DNA of 64,000 nucleotides from Meloidogyne chitwoodi (lineage: Eukaryota > Nematoda > Chromadorea > Rhabditida > Meloidogynidae): contig JACZZP010000003.1 in assembly GCA_015183035.1 (NCBI GenBank), positions 682,001 through 746,000 on the forward strand, given 5' to 3'. The notes under the pieces were generated by a model that did not search any database, had not been told where the DNA came from, and worked only from the letters and a program-made list of their open reading frames with translations. Shown one piece after another: positions 39,518-49,400 of the stretch (positions within the stretch are counted from its first letter, which is position 1; every line of letters starts with the position of its first letter). Both the position numbers and the translations under genes were made by a program.

Positions 39518-40249
39518 CAGTGGTGTGCATATGTTTATCAAGTTTTTATTTAGAGAGAAATTTTTTGTTAATTTCTTAATTTTTTATTTTTTTAAAAATT
39601 TTATCCTAGTTTTTCAACTTTATTATTAAACCTCTTTATTTTAGCTATAAAAAACAACAAAAATTTTATAAATAATCATAATAAAAAAAAAGTTAGTTTA
39701 ATTAAAAGAAGTTAACTCTAAAAATGACTGGTGCATATGTTTATCAAGTTTTTCTAAAAACCTTTAATTTCATTTAGAAATCATGCCAAAAAACAAAATT
39801 ATTGCAACATCAATTAAGGAAGCTATAGCGCGTCCATCTATGGATGGAAAACGAGCAAGAGCTGTTGCTTTTGAATAAATTTGCATGAATCAACAGTTTG
39901 TAAAATTTTTAAGGTTTTTTCTACCAATTAAGCATTAAAATTCTTGTTTTTCAGTCTTATCGTGAAAATGGAAACCTAAGTCGGAAGCCGAAAGCAGGAC
40001 GCAATCCAAAAACAACAGAATGACAGCAATGTACACTTGTTAGACTACTAAAATATGATCCAACTAAATCAGCCACCGATGTACGTAAGCACGCTGCAGA
40101 CCATTTCTTGGTCAAAATTTCTCGTTGAACTGCTCAAAAAATTCTAAAACAACATACCTTACGAGCATGACGAATGAAGAAGTTGCTATTAATAAAATTG
40201 GGCAGCGTGAATTTTTTAAAGAAAATCTAGGAGAACGAAAAAAGCTCTA
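39518..40249 (+). pseudogene. Left half of a Tc1/mariner element with IR/DR and decayed transposase
   Basis: Begins CAGTGGTGTGC after a TA. The motif GCATATGTTTATCAAGTTTTT occurs as direct repeats at about 39526 and 39731, about 205 bases apart, the IR/DR layout of Sleeping Beauty-type Tc1 elements. A transposase N-terminus starts at 39783 (MPKNKIIATSIKEAIARPS) and continues in pieces (GNLSRKPKAGRNPKTT; SATDVRKHAADHFLVKISR) broken by stops. The DDE half and right terminus are missing; the element ends abruptly at the PAZ-gene fragment. Confidence 0.75.
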
Positions 40250-40553
40250 GTGACAAATCATCTTAATAATCGTCTGGTTGAAATTTATCCAAGCGAATTC
40301 ACGAATTTGGGATCTGACCGAATATTCGCTTTACGAGGATATTTATCTATAACAATAAGGTTTTGTATATTTTTAAATATTTTTCACGTTAACATTTTTA
40401 AGACAATTTTATTATGTTCGACATCATATAAATCTTCTTTATCCTCATCTACCATTGGTTTGTGTAGCGGGTGGAGGAAAACACGAATATTATTATCCTA
40501 TTGAATGTTTGGACTTTATTGAAACTTATGAAACATTTGATAATGGAGTTTAA
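40250..40553 (+). pseudogene. Argonaute-derived PAZ protein, copy 1 (5'-truncated)
   Basis: Two exons (to 40359 and 40403-40553) with an intron at the same place as copy 2. It reads VTNHLNNRLVEIYPSEF, DRIFALRGYLSITIR, then QFYYVRHHINLLYPHLPLV and GGGKHEYYYPIECLDFIE. This follows the Argonaute PAZ core (QYF..RH..L.YPHLP..., PLE). It stops at 40551-40553, right after PAZ, with no MID or PIWI domain, as copy 2 does. The 5' part is cut off by the Tc1-like fragment, so a start is missing unless the ATG at 40250 region is used. Confidence 0.75.
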
Positions 40554-40662
40554 AAAATTTTTTATGAATAAATATTTTTCATTTATATTTTTTTATTCAT
40601 AATTGTTATTTTCATTGTATCTTTGTTCAAAGAAATTTATTTTTTAATATTTTTTAGCAAAT

Positions 40663-41331
40663 ATGATCAGTGATGTCAATATTGGTATGAAAAGAAAATA
40701 ATAAAAAAATATTTTTTAATTTAAGATACAACTTCATGTATGTTAGAACGTCTTTATTTAAAATATGAACAAAATTCTATGCCTCCGGAAGAAATAACTG
40801 GAGTACAAAATCAAAAAATATTTGTGTTCCATTCTCAGAGATGCGGATTTGATAATCGATTTAGAACTAATTTTACGCTGCTAGGTCGAACGTTCAGCTC
40901 AATAGTACAATACTTTGTATGGCAGAAAGCGCGCTTCTTTGAAGATTTGGAAATTGCAGATTCAGTTCTTTCAATTGACAATCCATTAACTATTCAAAGA
41001 ATTGGAAAACGTGTACGCACTTATAATAAAGAAGAATGGGAAAAAGTCCAAAATAATGTAAAAATTTTCCTCATAATTTATGTTAAATATTTTTTAGATA
41101 ATGTACACAGGATTATGGGCCAAATTCACTCAGAACACTTTATTATTTAATCAATTGCGTGCAACTGGAGATGGACTTATTACACAAGCTTTAACTACAG
41201 AAATCTATTGGAGCAATGGGTTGAGCCCGACGAGTTCGAAACTTAAAGATTCTACTTTTTGGGAAGGTGAAAATAAACTAGGAGAACTTTTGATGGAATT
41301 ACGAAGTGAATTGAACACAAGCATATTCTGA
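40663..41331 (+). CDS. NADAR (YbiA-like) domain protein
   Basis: Three exons (40663-40684, 40726-41057, 41098-41331) join to 195 residues. NADAR family features are IFVFHSQRCGFDNRF, LLGRTFSSIVQYFVWQKARF, DNPLTIQRIGKRVRTYNK, WAKFTQNTLLFNQLRATGD and FWEGENKLGELLMELRSEL. The family contains enzymes acting on ADP-ribose derivatives, including removal of ADP-ribose from nucleic acid bases, and occurs in bacteria, phages and large viruses. The gene ends two bases before the convergent TBP-like gene, a virus-like packing, yet it has introns. Its placement beside the Maverick suggests cargo; it could also be a host gene. Substrate unknown. Confidence 0.8.
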
Positions 41332-41333
41332 TT

Positions 41334-41953
41334 TTATTTTTTTTTAAACATTATAATTGAAGAATATATTTTATTTTGTATTGAATAAATTTCTTCTTCT
41401 GAGCGCGCTCCTGTAATTATGCATTTTCCAGTTGTAAATATAATTATGACAGCGTGCGAACACTTAAGTCTTAAACACATGCCTGGAAAAAATTCCGGAT
41501 TGTAAGAAATATGTCGTGCAAGCCATAATGGAGGTACAATTCTCATTGAATCATATAAAACTATAAATGAAATTAGGTTTTTCTTTAAAAATATCTACCT
41601 GGAAGATTAATCGATCCTGGAAAAGTAAACGAAGAAACTATATTTTTAATACTGAAAGCGTGTAAATTTATATAAATTGAAGTCGCTTCAGAAATAATTT
41701 TAACAAAATTACGAATTGCAATTTCTGAGTTTTTGACTGATTTAGTTCCTACACAAACAATTTTTCCATTTGAGAAAAGTAGAGCTGTTGATTTAATAGG
41801 TTCTTTATTTTTAATTATTAGTGCAGAAAATCTTTTAGGTTCATATTTTGAATTTGTAATTTTAGTTGCAAGCAACTGAAGATCCAATTTATCTAATTTA
41901 TCAAGTAATCGGGCGGTAGATACAACATTTTGTATTTTTGCTTTTTCGTACAT
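41334..41953 (-). CDS. Divergent TATA-binding protein (TBP-like)
   Basis: Two exons (41953-41599 and 41560-41334) encode 193 residues covering only the two TBP saddle repeats. Repeat 1 has KIQNVVSTARLLDKLDLQLL, YEPKRFSALI and TALLFSNGKIVCVG. Repeat 2 has ISYNPEFFPGMCLRL and VIIIFTTGKCIITGARSEEE. The four DNA-intercalating phenylalanines of TBP are all kept (PKRF, LLF, PEFF, IIF). The rest is far from animal TBP and there is no N-terminal tail. It should bind TATA DNA. It lies next to a Maverick whose genes have TATATAAG elements, so it may be the element's own initiation factor. It could alternatively be a host TBP paralogue. Confidence 0.82.
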
Positions 41954-41984
41954 CTAAAATAAAAAAGTTTATTATGGTAAGAAC

Positions 41985-43104
41985 TAGAGATCGGACTGGA
42001 TCTGGATCCAGACCTGGATTTTTCCTGGATCCAGAGTCCAGATCCAGGCATTTTTTAGGAATTCTGGATTTTTTCTTGACCTGGATTTTTTCTGGACTCC
42101 AGGTCCAGACTCTGGTCCAGGTCGATAAATTAAATCAAGAGTCCAGATCCAGGTCCAGAGACATTTTTTACCTGGATTTCCTGGAGTAAATTTTGTTCAA
42201 AAGTTAAAATGGAAATTGAAAATTAAGAGGAAAATGAAAGATTTATCTATAATTAAATTGTTTTTTCTTCTAAAGCGAGTATGGTTGGGTGGGTAGTGCG
42301 TTAGTCTAGGAGCTTACCTAGACGTTGGTTCGACTCCTATGTTATTTACGATATATCTTTAGGACATTAATTATTGTTGAATTGTTTTTTATTTATTTTT
42401 CTTTCGTTTTAAAAAATTTTAACTCTATTATAAAAATATAATTTCTATATTTTTGATTGCAACAATAAAAATGACGAATTTTTGCAAATTATGTTGCATT
42501 AATTTTTCAAAATTTTCGTCCGCGTAGATAAAAAAGTCTAATTTTTGGCAATAGAGGTTTAAAAAATTTTGAAATTTTTCGCCTGCGGCGCTAAAAATGG
42601 AAATTTGTTTGTATTAGTGAAGTAAAAAATTTTCACTAATGGCATTAAAAAAGGAATTTTTAGCAATAGAAGTATAAACTTTTAGAAATTAGGGTTCATA
42701 CGGTTTACGGTGTTAAATTATGGTTACAGATAACGAATACAGTACATTTCTCTTACGGTGAATCCCAATCGAATGATACCCTCTCTGGGGCGGAAATTCT
42801 ATAAATTTTTCCCATTTTCAGAGGCCTATATCTAGGTTCATAGACTTAATCGCATCAAAAGAGTGATACCATTCGACTCAGCTCATCGAAATGAATCGAA
42901 TAGTAATATTTTAATGCTAAATATTCATTTTTACACATATTTAAAAAAAATCCAGATCCAGGTCTGGATCCAGGTAAAAAAAAACCTGGATTTTTTCTGG
43001 ACCTGGATTTTTCCTGGACTCCAGGTCCAGAGTCTGGTCCAGGTCAATAAATAAAATCCAGATCCAGAATCCAGATCAAGGATTTTTCAAAATTCCTATC
43101 TCTA
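41985..43104. mobile_element. Non-autonomous hAT-like element (1120 bp) with CCAGGTC-rich ends
   Basis: Ends TAGAGATCGGA/TCCTATCTCTA with an exact 8-bp duplication GTAAGAAC (41977-41984 and 43105-43112). About 200 bases on the left and 155 on the right are arrays of TCCAGA/CCTGGA units. The interior has a tRNA-like stretch (42275-42352) and the GCCTGCGGCGCTAAAAA motif (42574-42590), shared with 6918-8111. It split the control region between the TBP-like gene and the Maverick ATPase gene. Open frames in it are artefacts. Confidence 0.9.
42275..42352 (+). tRNA. tRNA-like sequence inside a transposon, probably a pseudogene
   Basis: Contains GGGTGGGTAGTGCG (D-arm-like), a 7-bp hairpin GTCTAGG/CCTAGAC in the anticodon-arm position and GTTGGTTCGACTCC (B-box-like). 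The acceptor stem does not pair and the T arm is imperfect. Likely a tRNA-derived cargo sequence of the hAT-like element. Confidence 0.3.
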
Positions 43105-43106
43105 GT

Positions 43107-43330
43107 AAGAACGTGGGCAATTAAGTTTCAACATCTGGACTGTTAAACACACAGATGTTAGATACCTTCTTGCCTAAGCTCAAACCAACACTATAATATT
43201 TTGGATTTGAGGATAATAATTTAATAAGCTAGTACTAAGATTATATGACAGGAACGTAGGCAATTGGATATGTATATCTAGACTTTAGACAAACAGATAT
43301 ACAGATCCTAATGTCTAAGCTCAAGCCAAC
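43107..43330. repeat. Tandem structured repeat (two copies, 143-bp period) in the Maverick control region
   Basis: Copies at 43107-43189 and 43250-43330 share GAACGT(G/A)GGCAATT at the start and CTAAGCTCAA(A/G)CCAAC at the end. Each folds into a hairpin: AACATCTG/CAGATGTT in copy 1 (43133-43162) and TATATCT/AGATATA in copy 2. Two stem positions changed on both sides so that pairing is kept. Before the hAT-like insertion the repeats lay about 25 bases from the TBP-like start and upstream of the ATPase gene. Confidence 0.75.
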
Positions 43331-43410
43331 GTTGAAATAATATTTAAGGATGTTGTTTTAAGAATAAATGAATAAATTATCCACTAAACCAGAGAATCCA
43401 CATAAGGCAC

Positions 43411-43418
43411 TATATAAA
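43411..43418 (+). promoter_or_regulatory. TATA element of Maverick ATPase gene
   Basis: TATATAAA, 25 bases before the ATG at 43436. It is one of five similar elements in the Maverick. Confidence 0.6.
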
Positions 43419-43435
43419 TTATTCAATTTATAGAA

Positions 43436-44056
43436 ATGAAAAACGTTTATAAAATGTTTAATGCACCGTTTACTATGATTATATCTGGTGCCACAGGAAG
43501 TGGCAAAACTCAATGGTTATTAAAATTTCTCAAGAATGCAAATCAGCTTGTTGACCCTCCACCTTCAAAAATTTTGTACTATTTTGGAGAAATGAATGAA
43601 ACAGTCTTCAAACTAAAAGAAATGGGCATCACTACTTATAATGGGGTACCTGAACCTGAACTGATTAAACAACATCAACTTTTAGTACTTGATGATTTGA
43701 TGCTTAATATTCCTAGTGAATTTCTAGATTTGCTTTTTACACGTGGCTCACATAATTGGGGAGTAAGTGTTATTTTTGTCACACAAAGTCTTTATGGCCG
43801 TGATATAAAGACAGCGCGCGCAAATTCCCACTATATTCTTTTAACAAAAAATCCTCAAGGATTATTACAAGTTCGCACACTTGGCTCACAGCTTTTTCCT
43901 AAAATGCTCAACTATTTTCTAGAAGCTTATCGGGATGCAACTTCTGAACGTTTCTCTTATTTATTAATAAATATGCACCCAAACTCTGAGGAGCATTTGC
44001 GTCTTTCTACAAATATCTTCCCAGGTGAAAAAATTACTATATATTTACCAATATAA
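43436..44056 (+). CDS. Maverick/Polinton DNA-packaging ATPase
   Basis: FtsK/A32-type genome-packaging ATPase of Polintons and related viruses; 206 residues. Walker A is GATGSGKT at residues 18-25, Walker B is LLVLDDLM with D86/D87, and a downstream VIFVTQSLYG block matches the family. No introns and no breaks. It is the first gene of the plus-strand Maverick block, preceded by a TATA element and the structured repeat. Confidence 0.92.
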   Translation: MKNVYKMFNAPFTMIISGATGSGKTQWLLKFLKNANQLVDPPPSKILYYFGEMNETVFKLKEMGITTYNGVPEPELIKQHQLLVLDDLMLNIPSEFLDLLFTRGSHNWGVSVIFVTQSLYGRDIKTARANSHYILLTKNPQGLLQVRTLGSQLFPKMLNYFLEAYRDATSERFSYLLINMHPNSEEHLRLSTNIFPGEKITIYLPI

Positions 44057-44064
44057 TATATAAG
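44057..44064 (+). promoter_or_regulatory. TATA element before the 119-residue Maverick gene
   Basis: TATATAAG immediately after the ATPase stop codon, 32 bases before the ATG at 44089. Confidence 0.7.
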
Positions 44065-44088
44065 CACTCACTAAATTGTTAAATTAAA

Positions 44089-44448
44089 ATGACTGCGTAT
44101 AATTATAGTCCATACGTTAAAGAAAACTTTGAATTCCTCAAACGTTTAGCAAAAACATCTTCAGATAAAAAGAAAAACGCGTTAATTCTTTCCGCAAGTG
44201 CAGATCAAATATTAGCAATTGTTGAAATTTGTGCTAATATCCTAAAACATAATTTTATACTAAATAAAAAGCAAAGAAGAAAATTAGCTCAATTTGCTGA
44301 ATTCTATAGGTCTATCGCCCGATCTCGAACTGAAAAAAGTGCTCGCACACGTATACAACAAGGAGGCAGTGCTGCTTTAGCGGCAATACTTGTACCTGTT
44401 CTAGGAGCATTAGCTGAACATATAATTAATAAATTTACTAAAGAATGA
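44089..44448 (+). CDS. Small Maverick protein, unknown function
   Basis: 119 residues. The middle is helical and basic (ILNKKQRRKLAQFAEFYRS), and a C-terminal Gly/Ala-rich hydrophobic stretch (GGSAALAAILVPVLGALAEH) could be membrane-active. Small proteins with this sort of C-terminus recur next to the ATPase in metazoan Polintons, but I cannot name a function. Its stop overlaps the next start (ATGA). Confidence 0.75.
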   Translation: MTAYNYSPYVKENFEFLKRLAKTSSDKKKNALILSASADQILAIVEICANILKHNFILNKKQRRKLAQFAEFYRSIARSRTEKSARTRIQQGGSAALAAILVPVLGALAEHIINKFTKE

Positions 44449-45326
44449 AGCATACAAAGAAAATGATAATGGTACCAGAAAGTGAGTACCTTACTCTTTT
44501 AAGCATGATTAAAGGTGGTGATTATTTACAAACTGAGAAAGCACAAACGGATGCAAAACTTAAACAAACTTTAAATGATCCTAAATTGACAGAGGATGTG
44601 CGCGCAAAAAAATATAATTGGTTATTTAAAAAAAGACGTCAGCTAAAACAAGAATTAGAAAATAAACCTCAAAAAGTAATAATTGATGAAGGAAAATCAT
44701 CAACAGTTCCAGAGATTGCACCATATTTAAGCACGGCTAAACCTAAGCCTTACATCATCAACAAAAATGAACCTGATGAACAAGTTGTAAATCCTCAAAC
44801 CGTTTTAAAGGTAACACATATTAAGGAGACCCCTTCTAGAAAAGAACGAACAACTCCTTTCAAAGGAATTATAGCAAAGAAATTTTCAGATGAGCTTGAA
44901 AATTATGTCAAAGATAATTCGAAAAAATTTAAAATTTATGAGGATGAGAGTTTTGAAACATTCGTCAAAGGAAGACGCATAAACAATAGTAACTTTAATC
45001 ATGTACTTGAATACATAACTGGAGACAGATCTTCACCTCCAAAGGGTTTTAAATTTCTTTTTAGTCGTCTTGCTAAGGATCCCGTATTTATGGATTTGAT
45101 TCGTAAAACACGTGGAGATACCAGTACAGAGAAAAGTTCTGGAAGTACCGAGAAAAGTTCTGGAAGTACTGAAGAAAGTTCTGAAAATACAGAAGAAAGT
45201 TCTGGAACACAATCAGGTACTGGAAAAAAGAGGAAAAGAGTACTTATAAAGGTTCAGCATATAAATTCACCGGGATTTGTTCGAAAAAAAAATAATTTTT
45301 ATCCAAAAATATGGGAAAAACTTTAG
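44445..45326 (+). CDS. Maverick protein with Ser/Thr/Glu repeats, unknown function
   Basis: 293 residues with a charged N-terminal half and a folded-looking segment at about 145-215 (GIIAKKFSDELENYVKDNS; FKFLFSRLAKDPVFMDLIRK). Residues 224-258 are repeats of STEKSSG/STEESSE, followed by a basic patch (GTGKKRKRVLIKVQ). A nucleic-acid or capsid-associated role is plausible but unproven. It overlaps the upstream gene by 4 bases and the integrase gene by 16 bases, so no separate promoter fits between them. Confidence 0.75.
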   Translation: MKHTKKMIMVPESEYLTLLSMIKGGDYLQTEKAQTDAKLKQTLNDPKLTEDVRAKKYNWLFKKRRQLKQELENKPQKVIIDEGKSSTVPEIAPYLSTAKPKPYIINKNEPDEQVVNPQTVLKVTHIKETPSRKERTTPFKGIIAKKFSDELENYVKDNSKKFKIYEDESFETFVKGRRINNSNFNHVLEYITGDRSSPPKGFKFLFSRLAKDPVFMDLIRKTRGDTSTEKSSGSTEKSSGSTEESSENTEESSGTQSGTGKKRKRVLIKVQHINSPGFVRKKNNFYPKIWEKL

Positions 45327-46405
45327 ACGCCTTCTTAGAAAAAATATACTATTCACTTAATTCTCCTGCTTCATACGCGGGAATTAATCGTGTCTATGAA
45401 GAAGCGCGTCGTAAATACCCTAAAATAAAATTACAGGACGTTTACGATTTTCTTCATAAGCAACGAGTATATACAATGCATAGACCCATAAGAAAAAGGT
45501 TTCCTCGTTTAGTTACAAGACCTAGTGGTCTACATACAGATTGGCAAGCGGATTTAGCTATATTCGATCAATTATCTAAACATAATGATGGTTATAAATA
45601 TCTTTTAGTGTGCATTGATGTTTTAAGCAGAAAGATTTTTGCTGTACCCGCAAAAACTAAGAAATCAGAGGATATGATTGAAGCTTTCGAAAATATTTTC
45701 AAACTTTCAAAAAATATTCTTCCTCACAAAATCTATACAGATCGAGGATTGGAATTTGAAGCGAAAAAAATGAAGGAATATTTTAAATCAAAGGATATAG
45801 ATAAGAGAGTAGTATATAGCCCTGATGTCCATGCGTCAATGGCAGAAAGAGCTAACCGTACAATTAAAGAGAGATTGTATCGATACTTTAGCGAACAAAA
45901 CACCTTACGATGGATAGAAGCGATCCAGAAAATTGTATTTGGAATAAATTCAAGTATTAACCGTACTACAGGCGTAACACCAAACTCCGTTACCTTTAAA
46001 AATTCAAGAAAATTATTTGATAGACTATATAAGGAAGGTGATGACAGCTCTAAAGAGGAAAAATTACTAAAGCCAGGACAAATTGTTCGCATAACAAAAG
46101 AAAAAGGTAAATTTGAAAAAGGATATTTACCCAATTATACTGACGAATTATTTCGAGTGCATATTGTAAACGACGCGCGTGCACCTGTAACTTATCGTTT
46201 AAAAGATCTAGAAGGAGATATAATACAAGGAATATTTTATAGAGAAGAGTTGATTCCTACACAAGAAGATACAACCTATAGAATAGCAGAGATATTAAAA
46301 ACTCGTACAACGCGTACAGGTATAAAACAACATTTTGTGAGCTGGATTGGTTATAACGATAATTTTAATAGCTGGGTGAACGATAGTGATATTGTCAGCC
46401 GATAA
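45311..46405 (+). CDS. Maverick/Polinton retroviral-like integrase with chromodomain
   Basis: 364 residues. The rve catalytic core has D81 (WQADLAIFD), D144 (IYTDRGLEFE) and E179 (HASMAERANRTIKE), an exact DD35E triad. The C-terminus (about 315-364) is a chromodomain: YRIAEILKTR, then HFVSWIGYNDNFNSWVNDSD. The N-terminal helical domain lacks a clear HHCC zinc site. The enzyme inserts element DNA, and the chromodomain may steer it to modified chromatin. Intact, no introns. Two bases separate it from the next gene. Confidence 0.94.
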   Translation: MGKTLDAFLEKIYYSLNSPASYAGINRVYEEARRKYPKIKLQDVYDFLHKQRVYTMHRPIRKRFPRLVTRPSGLHTDWQADLAIFDQLSKHNDGYKYLLVCIDVLSRKIFAVPAKTKKSEDMIEAFENIFKLSKNILPHKIYTDRGLEFEAKKMKEYFKSKDIDKRVVYSPDVHASMAERANRTIKERLYRYFSEQNTLRWIEAIQKIVFGINSSINRTTGVTPNSVTFKNSRKLFDRLYKEGDDSSKEEKLLKPGQIVRITKEKGKFEKGYLPNYTDELFRVHIVNDARAPVTYRLKDLEGDIIQGIFYREELIPTQEDTTYRIAEILKTRTTRTGIKQHFVSWIGYNDNFNSWVNDSDIVSR

Positions 46406-46407
46406 AT

Positions 46408-49400
46408 ATGGACTCTTTTTATGTTGTTTTACCTTCAAACACTGGAGATGTTGATGGGAATACTACATCCAGGTTTACAGTAAGAATGCCTGATACTCTT
46501 GAGCTCGATTCGAGTTGGACGGTTGCTCTTTCAAATATCATATATCCTTACTCCTTCTCTTTACTTGGGGATTCCGACCAACAGGAATCAATAAAAATTT
46601 TTCGGAGATATGGAGAAAAACTTTTAACTGTTCAAATCGAAATACCAGATTTATCATTTGCATCTGAAAGTTCATTAGAAAAAGCTTTAAATGCTGTTCT
46701 ACTTGATACATGGCAAAAGGAATTGGACCGAGAGAGCAAGGAAAAAGATGAGGAACAAAGAATACAAGAACTTATTGATGGAGGAAGCTTTCGTAAGAAA
46801 AAAAGATCATTGGAATTAATAATTGATCAATTCGAAAAACACGGTTATTTTGATCTGACCGAAGATGAAAAAGAAGCATTCATTTCGCTTTTATCAGAAA
46901 AAGAGGAAGCAGAAGGCCCGGTTCTAAGAGTTTTATCTAGAGGTGAAAGAGGAGCAACTGGTAAAGATGTTAGAATTATACCCCCTATAAACAAAAAATT
47001 ATTTTATCGTAAAATTCTTGATGAATTTATCCTTTCGCAACAAACTTCTGTACAATTAACATTATCGGAACAATTGATTAAAAACAATTTTTTTGATATG
47101 CCAAAACAAACATCATATAATTTTATAAGATTTTTAAGCAAGGAAGGGGTAAGACTTCCTATGGTAAGTCCTGCACCTTCTTCTGTAAATAATATAGAAA
47201 GAGTCAGATTTGAACCACATATCGAAGATAAGCAAAAGCTACAACAAGCACTTGAGGAATTCTTGCATCCTAAGCCTCAGATTAATAATCAAGATATAAT
47301 TGAAGTATCTAAAGAATCTAAGCCGACTGAAAAACAAGATTTGGAATCTCAAGAAAAAGATAAAAATATAATTAAAGAGTCTCAAACTACTAGTACAGCT
47401 GAAAAACAAAGTCATGAAAAAGAAAAAATTACAGATGATAAAAATATAACTCAAGAATCTCAAACCACTAAGTCAACTGAAGAACAAGATACTCTCTTTG
47501 ATGTTTTCTCATCAGATGATGCTTCAAAACAATTGGAGAAAGATGGGTATTTTGATTTACCAAAAATGATTGCTTATAATTTTATTAAATATTTGAATAA
47601 TAATACAAACATTAAAGGTGCACACCTTCCAGATGTAAGTTTTGTTTCGGACTCTGATGGAAAACTTGTACGTTTAAAGCCTCAAAAAACGCAAAAAGAC
47701 CTTTTTAAGAATGCAATTGAATCATACGTAACATCTCAGAAAGAACTTAGTACTCCATCAAAAATTGATGAAAAACAAATTCCAACAAAACATCCTACTG
47801 AGGCGTCTGAAACGTTTTCTCCATCAAAAGAATTACAAAAAGATGAACAGTTGGGAGAAAATCCTCCCATTATTATCGATGAAAATATAGCTTCTAACAA
47901 AATTTCAGAAGAAAATCAACAAGAAAGTAATGAAGAACCTTTACCTGAGACATCTAAAGAAAATTTGCCTTCTCAAGAAGTAGCTGAGATTCCACCGCAT
48001 TCTGAGGTTCAGCCTGCAACCGAAAATACCTCTACAAGCGATGAAGATAAAACCGTAACTACAAAAATTGAAGAAAATCTGCCTTCACAAGAGGTAGTAG
48101 AGGCTCCGCCTCCTTCTGAGGCTCCGCCTACAACCGAAGATACTTCTACAAGTTATGCAGATAAAACAACTACAATAATTGAAGAAAATCTGCCTTCACA
48201 AGAGGTAGTAGAGGCTCCGCCTCCTTCTGAGGCTCCGCCTACAACCGAAGATACTTCTAAAAGTTATGCAGATAAAACAACTACAATAATTGAAGAAAAT
48301 CTGCCTTCACATGAAGTAGTAGAGGTTCCGCCTCCTTCTGAGGATCAACCTACCTCCACCTCTTTGGATGATGAATCGTTAGAAAAATCATCGGATAATT
48401 TATCATCAAATATCGAAACCGTAAAAGATAGCAAAGATCAAAAAGAAACTTTAAACATAAATAAAACTCCTTTAGATGGTAAAATTACTCCTCTTAAACC
48501 TGTTGAATTACCTAAAGAAAAACCTGTTTTGACTGATGAACAAAGAACGTTACTTGATAAGGCTATTCGTGCTGCTACTCGTGCTTGGAAAGAAAGTACA
48601 GAGCTTGCTAAGAAATCTCAGGAGTATATGGAACAAGGTGAAGAGTTGTTTAAAAGAGCGACACATAAATATTCGATGGAGGATAGGATTGTAACAAGAA
48701 AGGAAACGGGTGAAGTTATACATATTAAAAAAACACCAGAACATCTGGTTGAATGGGTTATTGCACAATTAAATATTATACATAGCCGTAACCAAGGAAT
48801 AGAGGAATGGACTTTAGAATGTTTAAATTATGGGAAAAGAGCTAGAGAGGCTCTACAGGATGCAGAAAATGCAAAAGAATGGGGAAATGTAGCAGGTGCA
48901 AGAAAAGATGCTGATCGTGCAAAGAATGCATTGAATAAAGTTAAAGAATGCGCTAACCAGATAGAGGAAACATTTAAAGGACTGAAAAAGCTAGCTCAAG
49001 AAGTTATTACTAAAGTTGACGAAGAACTTTTAAAACAAGAAAATGAAGCAACAGGTTCCGCCAATGAATATGAAAAGCCATGGACTCCTACCTCAGAGTC
49101 TTTAACTATTACACAAATTCAATCTCCAAAAGAACAAGAATTTCAAACAATAATGGAAGAAGAAGATGAAGAACCATGGACTCCTACTTCAGAGGCTGTA
49201 ACTATCAATGAACCACAAGTTTTGCCGGCTAAAGAAACAGAATTTCAAACAATAATGGAAGAAGAAGATGAAGAACTTTCTCACAAAACTCCTTCAGAGC
49301 CTATTGATACTTAAATGAAGAGACTGTTCTAGAATTACCGAAAGCAGAAGCACTTGTCGCGAAAGAAGAACCTTCTTTATGGAGCAAAATATTTGGAGGG

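Noticed and set aside
41938..42189. Open frame with repeated Gln/Asp/Leu segments
   Set aside because: It lies in the CCAGGTC array of the hAT-like element; the same applies to 42863-43054.
45733..46134. 133-codon minus-strand frame
   Set aside because: Antisense shadow of the intact integrase gene.
49305..49320. Programmed frameshift joining the minor capsid frames
   Set aside because: No slippery heptamer or following pseudoknot is visible; a mutation or sequencing error is simpler.
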